Source: an uncultured Phycisphaerales bacterium (GTDB lineage Bacteria > Planctomycetota > Phycisphaerae > Phycisphaerales > SM1A02). Taken from it: DNA of 13,281 bases. Below are positions 6,366-13,281 of the stretch, one piece after another; the stretch's first letter is position 1; each line of letters begins with the position of its first letter. The notes under the pieces are model-generated. The model saw only the letters and a list, made by a program, of their open reading frames with translations. It was not told the origin of the DNA and ran no database searches. The DNA is taken from the NCBI GenBank assembly GCA_946886375.1, contig CAMPIL010000058.1:1-13281 (forward strand), written 5' to 3'. The position numbers and the translations under genes are program-made.

Positions 6366-6556
6366 CGCCGCGGATGAACGCGGATAAACATAGATGATGG
6401 AAAGGGGTTGGGGGTTAGGACGCGGGATGTTGTTTTGCATATGCGCGATCGATGGCATCTGCGACATCTGCGGATCGCTTGCATTGCTTACATCCCCTGC
6501 ATCTGCGTTCATCTGCGTTCATTTGCGGTTGATCTGTGGTTGATTTGCGGTTGCGG
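6366..6556. repeat. Intergenic repeat element with inverted arms
   Basis: The left arm (6368-6396) reads CGCGGATGAACGCGGATAAA followed by CATAGATG. The right part (6501-6556) is a tandem series with a period of 10-11: ATCTGCGTTC twice, ATTTGCGGTTG, ATCTGTGGTTG, ATTTGCGGTTG. The reverse complement of the right part contains GATGAACGCAGATGAACGC, so the arms are imperfect inverted copies. An internal ATCTGCGAC/ATCTGCGGATC pair lies near 6457-6478. The element sits just beyond the 3' end of the metallopeptidase gene. Intergenic repeats built on GATGAACGC-type words are, from memory, seen in several phyla of environmental bacteria. Confidence 0.7.
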
Positions 6557-6565
6557 ACTCTGCTT

Positions 6566-7006
6566 TCAGTCGTAACCCATCTTCATCAGGTCATCTTCAT
6601 CGAGGCCGAAGTGGTGGCCGAGTTCGTGCAGGATCGTGATGCGGATTTCGTGTGCGATGGCGGCTTCGCCTCCGCCGCCTTCGTGGTGCGGGATGGGATT
6701 GCCTGCGGCGTCGAAGGTCTGCTGCCAACCGCCTGCCTGGAGGATGACGCCTTCGCGGAAGATGTAGATGTGATCGGGCGAATGAGGCGGGCCGTCGTAT
6801 GTGCGATCGGTCATGGGCGTGCCGCTGTAGAGGCCGCAGAGGGTGTGATCATCTGGATCGAGGCCGAAGTCTTCGAGGATGTCGGGTGAAGGCGAGTCTT
6901 CGATGATGAGCGGAGCATCATCGAACATGTTGCGCACGGATTGTGGAAGCGAGCGCAGCACCTGATCGAAGATGGCGTCGAAACGATCGCGTTCTTGCTG
7001 GGTCAT
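6566..7006 (-). CDS. Minimal zincin-like metallopeptidase family protein
   Basis: A 146-aa protein of the small metallopeptidase family formerly called DUF1025. The ATG at 7006 overlaps the TGA of the upstream pyrD gene as ATGA, which fixes the start; the longer frame to 7066 lies wholly inside pyrD. Residues 1-50 are acidic and helical (ERDRFDAIFDQVLRSLPQSV). The middle has the family-like phrases LCGLYSG (57-63) and PDHIYIFREG (77-86). The zinc motif is ILHELGHHFGLDEDDL (125-140), with H127, E128 and H131 as HExxH and acidic residues at 136-139 for the third position. A Gly/His/Glu-rich loop (PHHEGGGGE, 106-114) precedes it. No signal peptide is seen, so it is probably cytoplasmic. Members are proposed metal-dependent proteases; the substrate is unknown. 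Expression should be coupled to pyrD. Confidence 0.9.
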   Translation of the reverse strand: MTQQERDRFDAIFDQVLRSLPQSVRNMFDDAPLIIEDSPSPDILEDFGLDPDDHTLCGLYSGTPMTDRTYDGPPHSPDHIYIFREGVILQAGGWQQTFDAAGNPIPHHEGGGGEAAIAHEIRITILHELGHHFGLDEDDLMKMGYD

Positions 7007-7980
7007 GCGTGCTGGACTGCTCCGATGAGGTCGGCGATGGAGTTGGCCTTCTGCTGGTTGATCCATTGTTCCAGGCCTTTGGCGATTGTGCGAGGCAGTG
7101 TTGGATCGACGAAGAGCGCGGTGCCGACGCCGACTGCGGTTGCGCCTGCGAGGATGAGTTCCGCTGCGTCTTGCCAGGTCATGACGCCGCCCAGGCCGAT
7201 GATGGGGATGTTCGCATCGCGCGCGACCTTGTGATAGACATCGTGCACCATTCGCACTGCGATGGGATGAATTGCGGGCCCGGACAAGCCGCCTCCCCCG
7301 CTTGCATTTGGCTTGTTGACGCTGTTGGCGTTGCTGGCGTTGAAGCCGTTGAGGCGAGTTTTGCGGGTGTGGACATCGATGGCCATGGCGGAGACCGTGT
7401 TGATGAGCGTGAGGGCATCAGCGCCTGCGTTGATGGCGGCGCGGGCCATGCTCACGATGTCGCCGACGTTGGGTGAGAGTTTGACGATGAGTTTGGCGCG
7501 TGTGAGGACGGGCCGGACTTCGCGCAGGAGTTCGGTGAGTTTGGAAGCGACCTCGCCGAATTGAAGGCCATCTGCGGTGTTGGGGCATGAGACGTTGAGT
7601 TCGACTGCGGGAAGTTGCGGCGCTGCGTCGAATGCAGCGGCGACTGCGACGTAGTCATCGATGGAATGTCCTGCGATGGAGCCGATGATGACGGTGTCGA
7701 TGGATTGGGCTTGCGGAAGTTTCTCGTTGAGGAAGCGATCGAGGCCGACGTTGGCGAGGCCGATGGCGTTGAGCATGCCGTTGGCTCGAGGCAGATCGAT
7801 GATGCGCCAGGGCGGATTGCCTTCGCGTGGATGGCGAGTGATGGACTTGGTGACGATGGCGCCGAGGCATCGCGGATCGAGGACATCAGCGAGTTCGCTG
7901 ACGTAGCCACAGGTTCCCGCTGCTGCGATGAGAGGGTTTCGGAGTTGAATGCCTGCGAGGTTGACTGAGGTGGAGGGCAT
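7003..7980 (-). CDS. pyrD: Dihydroorotate dehydrogenase, class 1B catalytic subunit type
   Basis: A 325-aa TIM-barrel flavoprotein that oxidises dihydroorotate to orotate in pyrimidine synthesis. Residues 1-25 carry the family start (LAGIQLRNPLIAAAGTCGYV). TKSIT (44-48) and NAIGLANVG (71-79) are the FMN/substrate loops. NVSCPNT (129-135) has Cys132 as the catalytic base, which marks class 1 rather than the Ser-based class 2. VKLSPNVGD (166-174) and LINTVSAMAID (192-202) are also typical, as is the phosphate-binding IIGLGGVMTW (260-269). Class 1B enzymes normally work with a PyrK electron-transfer subunit, which is not in this window. Residues 211-229 form an unusual Asn/Ala/Ser/Gly-rich insert before GGLSGPAI. 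The ATG at 7980 has no Shine-Dalgarno site. The gene overlaps the metallopeptidase gene by 4 bases. Confidence 0.96.
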   Translation of the reverse strand: MPSTSVNLAGIQLRNPLIAAAGTCGYVSELADVLDPRCLGAIVTKSITRHPREGNPPWRIIDLPRANGMLNAIGLANVGLDRFLNEKLPQAQSIDTVIIGSIAGHSIDDYVAVAAAFDAAPQLPAVELNVSCPNTADGLQFGEVASKLTELLREVRPVLTRAKLIVKLSPNVGDIVSMARAAINAGADALTLINTVSAMAIDVHTRKTRLNGFNASNANSVNKPNASGGGGLSGPAIHPIAVRMVHDVYHKVARDANIPIIGLGGVMTWQDAAELILAGATAVGVGTALFVDPTLPRTIAKGLEQWINQQKANSIADLIGAVQHA

Positions 7981-8099
7981 GAAGATGAAGGGATTTCAGA
8001 TTCTGGATGGAGGATTGCTGTTGGGGCGAGCGGTTTGCGATTTGAGTCGCGAGACCTAGGATGTGGATGCTGTATTGGGCGGTTCGCGCGGAAGCGAAC
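7981..8099. promoter_or_regulatory. Divergent intergenic region between pyrD and the TPR-YggX gene
   Basis: Promoters for both divergent genes must lie here or within the following repeat. I see no convincing -35/-10 pair. A small hairpin, GTTCGC (8082-8087) and GCGAAC (8094-8099), could be an operator. Neither flanking gene has a Shine-Dalgarno site, so both messages may be leaderless or use weak initiation. Confidence 0.35.
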
Positions 8100-8134
8100 T
8101 CAATCGTCAATCGCTAATCATCAATCGTAGATCA
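8100..8134. repeat. Heptamer tandem repeat abutting a start codon
   Basis: Five successive 7-base units read TCAATCG, TCAATCG, CTAATCA, TCAATCG, TAGATCA, ending one base before the ATG at 8136. They occupy the position where a ribosome binding site would normally be. The unit length equals that of the CCTAGTG repeat at 577-597, although the sequence differs. Confidence 0.65.
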
Positions 8135-8135
8135 T

Positions 8136-8780
8136 ATGACCACAACGACCGATCGCATCAGTCAATTCGAGAAGATGGCGCGGGAAGACCCGACCAACGA
8201 CATGGCGCATTTCAGCCTTGGGAATGCGTACCTGCAGGCGGGTCGCGCTGCGGAGGCGGCCAAGAGTTTGGAGAACGCCATCGCGATCAACCCCGGCATG
8301 AGCAAGGCGTATCAACTGACGGGCAAGGCGATGATCGATGCGGGCTGGGCCGACAAGGCCGTCGCCATCCTGAATAAAGGATACGGAGTCGCGGCGAGCA
8401 AGGGCGACCGCATGCCGCAGCAGGCGATGGCGGAGTTGCTGCGCAGCATCGGGCGCGAACCGCCACAGGCCTCGGCGAGCGCTGAGGAAGCGGCCGCGAA
8501 GTTGAAAGCGAGCGGGTCGTTCATCTGCAGGCGCACGGGGCGGCCGGGCACGAAGCTGCCATCGCCACCGTTTCGAGGCGCGCTGGGGCAGTGGATCTTC
8601 GACAACATCGCCGCAGAGACGTGGCGCGACTGGATCGGCCAAGGCACGAAGGTGATCAACGAGTTGCGCCTGGATTTTTCGCGCGATCAGGATCAGGAAG
8701 TGTACGACCTGCACATGCGCGAATACCTGGGCATCGACAGCGAGTTGCTGGCGGAGATCATGGCCGGCCGCGCGAAGTAA
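8136..8780 (+). CDS. TPR protein fused to a Fe(2+)-trafficking (YggX-like) domain
   Basis: A 214-aa fusion. Residues 8-85 form about two tetratricopeptide repeats (AHFSLGNAYLQAGRAAEAAK, and YQLTGKAMIDAGWADKAVAI). Residues 86-127 are an Ala-rich linker. Residues 128-198 match the YggX pattern: SFICRRTG with the conserved Cys131, LPSPPFRGALGQWIFDNI, WRDWIGQGTKVINELRL, then MREYLGID. YggX proteins protect iron-sulfur clusters from oxidative damage and are thought to handle Fe(II). The stand-alone protein is about 90 aa, so the TPR half is an addition that may recruit a partner. No signal peptide is seen, so it is expected in the cytoplasm. The ATG at 8136 fits the domain start, and no Shine-Dalgarno site is visible. 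The gene stands alone between divergent pyrD and the secreted ankyrin gene. Confidence 0.88.
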   Translation: MTTTTDRISQFEKMAREDPTNDMAHFSLGNAYLQAGRAAEAAKSLENAIAINPGMSKAYQLTGKAMIDAGWADKAVAILNKGYGVAASKGDRMPQQAMAELLRSIGREPPQASASAEEAAAKLKASGSFICRRTGRPGTKLPSPPFRGALGQWIFDNIAAETWRDWIGQGTKVINELRLDFSRDQDQEVYDLHMREYLGIDSELLAEIMAGRAK

Positions 8781-9086
8781 GCGCGGCTGCGAGGCGCGAA
8801 CGCTCGAAATCAAAGCGATCCGCAGCCGACGCGGATTGCACAGATTCAAGAGAGCGAAGGAGTCATGCGCGCATTCATCTGTGACATGCGTGGATGTTCC
8901 TTCTCCTGCTGAATAGTGACACACAAGCCCACCAGCCGGTGCGGCGATGCCTAGACGGCTTGCAAGACGATGTGTTTGCCGGATAATCCGGCCGTGTCCC
9001 CAGCGTATTCAACTGGGGCCACCGATTACGATCAGGCTTCTTGGGAGCAGTTGGTCTGCTCTGAAAGTCTTGGCAGGAGACAGGTG
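8781..9086 (+). promoter_or_regulatory. Leader region of the ankyrin operon with three possible hairpins
   Basis: This 306-base gap holds no supported gene. A stem of eight pairs with one G-U (8816-8823 with 8831-8838, core ATCCGC/GCGGAT) follows the YggX-like gene and might end its transcript, but it lacks a T-run. GCCGGATAATCCGGC (8978-8992) is a palindrome around one base. CCCCAG (8998-9003) pairs with CTGGGG (9013-9018) around a 9-base loop. The last two lie 70-110 bases before the next start and would sit in its 5' leader. AGGAG at 9075-9079 is the ribosome binding site of that gene. Confidence 0.4.
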
Positions 9087-11240
9087 ATGAAGCACATCAT
9101 CGTGAAATGGGCGCCGGCGTTGATCATCGTGATTGCTGCGCTGGCGTCACCGACGGCGGCTCACGAGACCGATCAGTACACGCTGCCCGAAGGCCGCGTG
9201 TTCGCTGACCTTGGCCCGCACCTCAACGCATGGGCGTACAAGGCGATTGAGAACGGCGTGAGCAAGGTCAATGCGCGCATCAAGCAGGCGGCGCAGGGCG
9301 GCGGCGGAACATCGCTGACCTCGCTCAAGAGTCAGGACACGATCGTGCGCGCGGTGAACAGCGAGTTCGGACCCGCATACGACGTGATTGAAGGCTACGA
9401 GCGGGTTCTGGCCTCACCGGCGCTCGCCAAGCAGTTTCCCGGAAAGATCGTGGGATACAGACAGCAGTTCGGCAACGTGTATCAGCACGTTCATTTCCCG
9501 CTGGATCCGCGCCAGTTGTTCCGCCTCTGGCACGCGTCCACGCTCATGGCGTACGGCACGTATTTCGGCACCGACAAGATCGGCCACTTCACCGACATGG
9601 GGTTGCACTATTATAAAGCCTACACCGACGCGCGCCGCGGCGGAGCGAAACATGAAGCGGCGCTGGCGGCGGCGGTGAAGGTGGGAACGTCCGGGCCGCT
9701 GTTTTCCGAGCGCGGCATGGTGGGATACCTTTCCGCAGGCGACTATTCAAACGCCGACCTCGCTGCGAACTACCTCGGACTGCTGTTCTATCTCAATCTG
9801 ACTGAATCGGTGATGATCGACGGAGAAATGCAGCCGCCGATGCTGACTCGTGAGGGTGACCTGTGGACGATCGCGCCGCACGTTCGACGGGATTCGGATT
9901 TCTTCAAGGCGTTCATCTGCAGCCATTTTGATGAAGCATTGAATCCGGGCCTGTTTGAATCGAGCATGCGCGATGCGCTCCGTAAGGCTGTGCGCGAACG
10001 GGCCCCGGCCATTCTGGCGCGGCGAAGCGATCACCACGGCAATCGTTATCCGCGGCAGTATTTCGACGCGATCCTTGAGAGCCACCGCACCTACTTCGGT
10101 CAGCCTTATGGATACGAAGGCACGAACTCTGAATTGATCACGATCGGCAACACGTGCTTCGAGTCGCCCGCGCCTGATGCGAACGTCACGGCACGCGACT
10201 TCAACGGATACACCAGCCTGCATCACGCTGCGGCGTCTGCCGACCTGGCCACGGCCAAGCGGTTAATGCAGCGAGGCGCAAATGTCAACGCGCAAGTGCG
10301 TTCGCTGGAGCGCTATTCATCGGAATGGGGCAATACGCCTCTGCACCTGGCGGCGCGCAGCGGCAATGTCGAACTGGCTGAATATCTCATCGCCAGCGGC
10401 GCCAACCTCAACGCCCAGAACGATCGCGGACAGACCGTGCTGCATCGTGCCTTGGCGTATCCGGCGATGGTTTCGATGCTCATCAGCCGCGGAGCGCGCG
10501 TCAACGTGGCTGACAATCGCGGCGAGACGGCCCTGCACTGGGCGGCTGTGGACGGCCAGCCCGAGGCCGCGCAACTCTTGCTCAAGGCGGGCGCGAACCC
10601 GCGACTGCGCAACAACGTCGGCGCCACGCCGCTGCACTGTGCGGCCTCAGTTGGAAGCGAAGCGGCTGCGAGCACACTGATCGCAGCCGGCGCGGACGTC
10701 AACGCCGCGAATTCGCTCGGCGTCACGCCGCTGCATCTGGCCTCCGCACGGAGACACACGGCGGTGTGCGAATTGCTTTTGTCCCACAGTGCCAATGCCG
10801 CCGCGGCAGATCAATTTGGCTGGACGCCGTTGCACGATGCTGCCGAGCACGGCGCGGGCGAGGTCATCGAACTGCTGCTCTCGCATGGCGGGACAGCCAA
10901 CGTGACCGATGCGCATGGCACGACGCCGCTGCACCTAGCCGCGCGGCGGCAATGCGAGTCCGCGTGCTCGATCCTGCTGGCCAAGGGTGCGAATGCCAAT
11001 GCCCGCAACAATCTTGGCGCCACGCCTTTGCACGAGGCGGCGTTTGCCGGAAATCAGCGGATTGCCGACATGCTGCTCAAGCACGGGGCCGACCACGTGG
11101 CCCGCAATGCCCAAGGCAAGACTCCGCTGGAAGTCGCCTCACAATTTCGCCATGTGGAAGTCATCACAGCGCTTCGGTCGATCCACTCAGTCGGTCGGCC
11201 GGATGGCGAATCACACGAAGCAATGGGAATGAAGCGATGA
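9087..11240 (+). CDS. Secreted protein with ten ankyrin repeats
   Basis: A 717-aa protein. I chose ATG 9087 because AGGAG lies 7 bases upstream and because it opens a clear signal peptide (MKHIIVKWAPALIIVIAALA, then SPTAAHE), with cleavage near residue 25; the frame from 8970 would bury it. Residues 26-365 form a domain I do not recognise. It contains FGTDKIGHFTDMG with a DKxGH motif, seen in some predicted periplasmic proteins, and may carry a metal or catalytic site. Residues 371-700 hold ten ankyrin repeats, each with the TPLHLAA-type signature: YTSLHHA, NTPLHLA, QTVLHRA, ETALHWA, ATPLHCA, VTPLHLA, WTPLHDA, TTPLHLA, ATPLHEA and KTPLEVA. Repeat 1 is followed by a longer insert (VRSLERYSSEWG) and repeat 3 is shortened. 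Ankyrin arrays bind proteins, so the likely role is an exported binding scaffold. Its stop overlaps the next gene as ATGA. Confidence 0.9.
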   Translation: MKHIIVKWAPALIIVIAALASPTAAHETDQYTLPEGRVFADLGPHLNAWAYKAIENGVSKVNARIKQAAQGGGGTSLTSLKSQDTIVRAVNSEFGPAYDVIEGYERVLASPALAKQFPGKIVGYRQQFGNVYQHVHFPLDPRQLFRLWHASTLMAYGTYFGTDKIGHFTDMGLHYYKAYTDARRGGAKHEAALAAAVKVGTSGPLFSERGMVGYLSAGDYSNADLAANYLGLLFYLNLTESVMIDGEMQPPMLTREGDLWTIAPHVRRDSDFFKAFICSHFDEALNPGLFESSMRDALRKAVRERAPAILARRSDHHGNRYPRQYFDAILESHRTYFGQPYGYEGTNSELITIGNTCFESPAPDANVTARDFNGYTSLHHAAASADLATAKRLMQRGANVNAQVRSLERYSSEWGNTPLHLAARSGNVELAEYLIASGANLNAQNDRGQTVLHRALAYPAMVSMLISRGARVNVADNRGETALHWAAVDGQPEAAQLLLKAGANPRLRNNVGATPLHCAASVGSEAAASTLIAAGADVNAANSLGVTPLHLASARRHTAVCELLLSHSANAAAADQFGWTPLHDAAEHGAGEVIELLLSHGGTANVTDAHGTTPLHLAARRQCESACSILLAKGANANARNNLGATPLHEAAFAGNQRIADMLLKHGADHVARNAQGKTPLEVASQFRHVEVITALRSIHSVGRPDGESHEAMGMKR

Positions 11241-11857
11241 AGCCACGACTTTTCATGAAATTCGTTTCCACGGCATTCCTCATCGCGACTGCATGCTGGG
11301 CGACCGGTTGCGGTCAGAAGAAAGCAACGCTCTCAGCGTGGCAGAAAGCGATGGAGCAATCGTCCGTAGCGCGATCCAACGGAGATATGTCGTTCCTCCG
11401 GCAGACTTCCCACGTCAGTGAAGCAGAGCAATTCGCTGTGCTCGGAGGCAAATCGCCGGATGAATCCACCGACGTCGCTGGAATTTTGCTCGCACGCCGT
11501 GAGATCAACAACGCCGATTGGCTGGTGTTCCTTGTCGCCGTCGTCGAAAAGTGCGAGGTCTCAGACATCCGCGTTGCAATGATGTCTGATGAACCGGACC
11601 GCCGCACGTGGTTGATCAGTCGCGAGAATTCCGCCGCTGTGGATTCTTACAAACGGTATCACCAGAGCGTGGTGCGGCGAAATCATTCTGACCGCGAGGA
11701 GCCGCCAAACAACCCCGCACTCTTTCCATCTGAGAGCGACGTGTTCCGGCTGGATGTCGCAGGCAACACGGTGACGGCGGTGGAGGAAAAGTCCGGCGTG
11801 AAGTGGACGCTGGTGTTGCCGGACAAGAAAACCGCCCGGCACGCGCGAGCCGAATGA
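11237..11857 (+). CDS. Probable lipoprotein, unknown function, coupled to the ankyrin gene
   Basis: A 206-aa protein. Its ATG overlaps the ankyrin gene stop in ATGA, so the start is well placed and translation is probably coupled; ATG at codon 7 is a less likely alternative. The N-terminus is a signal sequence (RLFMKFVSTAFLIATACWAT) with a Cys at 25 in ATGC, and another at 20 in ATAC, either of which could be the lipidated residue. Neither has the ideal Leu at -3, so lipidation is probable but not certain. The mature part is mixed alpha/beta with a hydrophobic segment (NADWLVFLVAVVEKC, 95-109) and a C-terminal strand pair (FRLDVAGNTVTAVEEKSGVK). I recognise no family. It probably acts in the same envelope compartment as the ankyrin protein. 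The C-terminus is basic (KKTARHARAE). Confidence 0.82.
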   Translation: MKPRLFMKFVSTAFLIATACWATGCGQKKATLSAWQKAMEQSSVARSNGDMSFLRQTSHVSEAEQFAVLGGKSPDESTDVAGILLARREINNADWLVFLVAVVEKCEVSDIRVAMMSDEPDRRTWLISRENSAAVDSYKRYHQSVVRRNHSDREEPPNNPALFPSESDVFRLDVAGNTVTAVEEKSGVKWTLVLPDKKTARHARAE

Positions 11858-11864
11858 ATCTCGG

Positions 11865-13281
11865 TTAGATGTACGCCTTGCGGTGGTACACCCACCATTC
11901 CACCATCAGCACCATCAGGCACACGCCGATCGCCCAAGGCCACAGGGGCGTGTACACCGCTTCATCAGACTGTCTGCCCACCACGCTTTCCTGTCCCAAC
12001 GTCACCTGCGGGTTGACGTCGATGCGGCCCTCAGATTCGCTGAACAAGTTCACCGCGAACGCGCGCGTCTGCGGAGCGTCGTCTTCGCCGGTTTTCCAAC
12101 TCAACAGGTGCAGGCCGGCAAGCCGTATGGGCCCCCATGCAAATTGCGCCGGATCGAGGACTTGAACAGGCGCTGGTTCAGTGTTGTCAGGGGCGAGAAA
12201 CTCAATGTCGCGCGCGGAGGCCGGCAGCCGCGCGGTGATTGCGTCGCCGGGCGCCAGGCTCTGACTCGTAAGCGCCTCACCGGCATGGCCGAGGAAATCG
12301 ACCGCGTTGAAGATGAACGTCACAAAACTGCGCTGAAACGGCCAGTTGCTTTCCAACGGATCAAACGTGCAATGCACGACCTGCAGCGGCCCGCGTGAAA
12401 TGGCCACTGCTGCGGGACCACGGCTGCCTTCCATCAGCACCCTCACGTCGGGGGCGGGCTGAATCTGCTTGAAGTTGTTCACGAACAGGTTGTCGTACGC
12501 GACAAAGCGCATGACCGGGTGATCATCATTCACCGAAAGAATGATCTGCGGCGAGCCTTCGCCGAATTCATTCAGCCCTTCAACCGGCGGTGTCGGACCG
12601 AAACTTAAGTACCGCGCCGGCGGCATCGCGGCGGGCTTGTAGGTGTCAAGCACGATGACGTCGTAGCCGTCCAGTTGTCCCTGGCCGGCCAATGTTTCAT
12701 ACCGCGATGGCGGCATGATCTCCAGCGATTCGAACTTCATGCCCTCGAGCACCCGGCGAATGATCGACCGACTCGTGTCCGCAACGACGAGTGCGACGCG
12801 CAATCGCTGCGGCGGCGGCACGACGATTTGCGCCACGTTGTCCGCTGCAAGATCGTCCTGCCGCAGATTGGTCACCTGAATCACTACGCCGCGCGGCTGT
12901 TCAAAAGGCGTGAACACGACGTTGGCCCGACCCGGAATCAGCGCCTTGGTGGTCGGGTCCTCCTGGGCGGCGTCAATCGTCACGCTTTCCACTGCAATGG
13001 CGCGGTCATCCACGCTCAATTGAATGTCGCAGGCCGCGGACGTCTTGTTGAAATTCTGAAGCGCGACGAAGACTTCCACCGCGGTGAATCGGTCGTACGG
13101 TCGCTCGACCGAGATCGTGGCGATGCCCACGTTGTCCGCTTCAACAGTGCCGATGGCGTGGTAATTGAGCGTCTCGCCGCGAAGCAAAGGAGGGGTAAGA
13201 TTGGGGAGTGAGGCCCGCGCGGAGGCGGGGCCCGGCGGGGCGCTTATTGGGGGGGGGGGGTACGGCGGGGTCGCGCCTGTG
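11865..13281 (-). CDS. C-terminal part of a BatA/VWA-type membrane protein (5' end missing)
   Basis: The reliable part is 11865-13187 (440 codons from a TTG). The frame stays open to the right edge, so the gene almost certainly starts outside the window. Using the TTG as residue 1, residues 13-75 form a beta-sandwich-like region (VEVFVALQNFNKTSAACDIQ). At 129-150 LRVALVVADTSRSIIRRVLE begins a Rossmann-like domain, with YDVIVLDTYKP at 175-185. A later beta-rich domain is followed by one C-terminal membrane helix (PLWPWAIGVCLMVLMVEWWV, 414-433) and YHRKAYI. This architecture recalls planctomycete proteins that start with a BatA membrane segment and a von Willebrand A domain; those parts would lie beyond the edge. 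Its function there is not established. The codons past about 13205 give Pro-rich nonsense over G-runs and may be sequencing or assembly error. The gene converges on the lipoprotein gene with a 7-base gap and no visible terminator. Confidence 0.8.
   Translation of the reverse strand, partial: TGATPPYPPPPISAPPGPASARASLPNLTPPLLRGETLNYHAIGTVEADNVGIATISVERPYDRFTAVEVFVALQNFNKTSAACDIQLSVDDRAIAVESVTIDAAQEDPTTKALIPGRANVVFTPFEQPRGVVIQVTNLRQDDLAADNVAQIVVPPPQRLRVALVVADTSRSIIRRVLEGMKFESLEIMPPSRYETLAGQGQLDGYDVIVLDTYKPAAMPPARYLSFGPTPPVEGLNEFGEGSPQIILSVNDDHPVMRFVAYDNLFVNNFKQIQPAPDVRVLMEGSRGPAAVAISRGPLQVVHCTFDPLESNWPFQRSFVTFIFNAVDFLGHAGEALTSQSLAPGDAITARLPASARDIEFLAPDNTEPAPVQVLDPAQFAWGPIRLAGLHLLSWKTGEDDAPQTRAFAVNLFSESEGRIDVNPQVTLGQESVVGRQSDEAVYTPLWPWAIGVCLMVLMVEWWVYHRKAYI
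13205..13281. other. Low-quality-looking G-rich contig end
   Basis: The last bases are dominated by GC and contain a run of 12 G (13249-13260). Runs like this are typical of polyG or assembly artefacts at contig ends. Coding in the minus frame changes abruptly from normal protein to Pro-rich repeats. Anything inferred from this stretch should be treated as unreliable. Confidence 0.55.

Noticed and set aside
7007..7066. Longer start for the metallopeptidase
   Set aside because: The extra residues are read from inside pyrD in another frame, and the ATGA overlap at 7003-7006 is the typical coupled start.
8121..8924. Minus-strand reading frame of 267 codons
   Set aside because: It is the antisense shadow of the TPR-YggX gene, whose motifs are clear on the plus strand.
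8978..8992. Palindrome GCCGGATAATCCGGC as a rho-independent terminator
   Set aside because: No T-run follows on either strand, and it lies nearer to the downstream gene than to the upstream one.
10766..11236. Plus-strand extension of the lipoprotein frame upstream of 11237
   Set aside because: It overlaps the ankyrin repeats out of frame and is Arg/Cys-rich; the ATGA overlap and signal sequence fix the start at 11237.

Overview
The window looks like a piece of a planctomycete chromosome, possibly from the Phycisphaerae side, or of a close relative. The main clues are the C-terminal half of a large membrane protein of the BatA/VWA type ending in a Trp-rich anchor, a TPR-YggX fusion, very GC-rich housekeeping genes, weak or absent Shine-Dalgarno sites before some of them, and several families of short intergenic repeats. 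This is a judgement from protein style and no marker gene is present. The last ~75 bases (G-runs) look like a poor contig end.

Layout. 1-1291: two small minus-strand genes of unknown function (133 and 221 aa), each with a strong ribosome binding site in a near-identical context. They are separated by a foldable repeat built on the heptamer CCTAGTG. 1292-2297: about 1 kb without a secure gene, dominated by a degenerate but strictly phased 21-bp tandem array (1552-2013, ~22 units). 2298-5701: a tightly packed, lower-GC minus-strand cassette of SIR2-like NADase, HerA-type ATPase and a 69-aa KTSC-domain protein. The first two are the core of the known SIR2-HerA anti-phage defence system. The third is translationally packed against HerA and is not a component I know for this system. 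A 15/16-base direct repeat (2141-2156 and 5710-5725) brackets the cassette. Just outside it, 5742-6185 codes for a helix-turn-helix/coiled-coil protein on the same strand, so it is either the regulator of the cassette or its insertion neighbour.

6186-6565: intergenic DNA with a repeat element built from CATCTGCGTT / GCGGATGAAC type units. 6566-7980: a housekeeping operon of dihydroorotate dehydrogenase (pyrD) overlapping a minimal zincin-like metallopeptidase. 8136-8780: plus-strand TPR + Fe(2+)-trafficking (YggX-like) fusion, preceded by a TCAATCG heptamer repeat. 9087-11857: a two-gene plus-strand operon of a secreted protein with ten ankyrin repeats and an overlapping lipoprotein-like gene. 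11865 to the right edge: the convergent, 5'-truncated BatA/VWA-type membrane protein.

Best candidate for something new: the three-gene SIR2-HerA-KTSC cassette with its bracketing repeat, its HTH neighbour and the adjoining 21-bp array. SIR2-HerA itself is established; the KTSC partner, the boundary repeat and the array are the parts to check.
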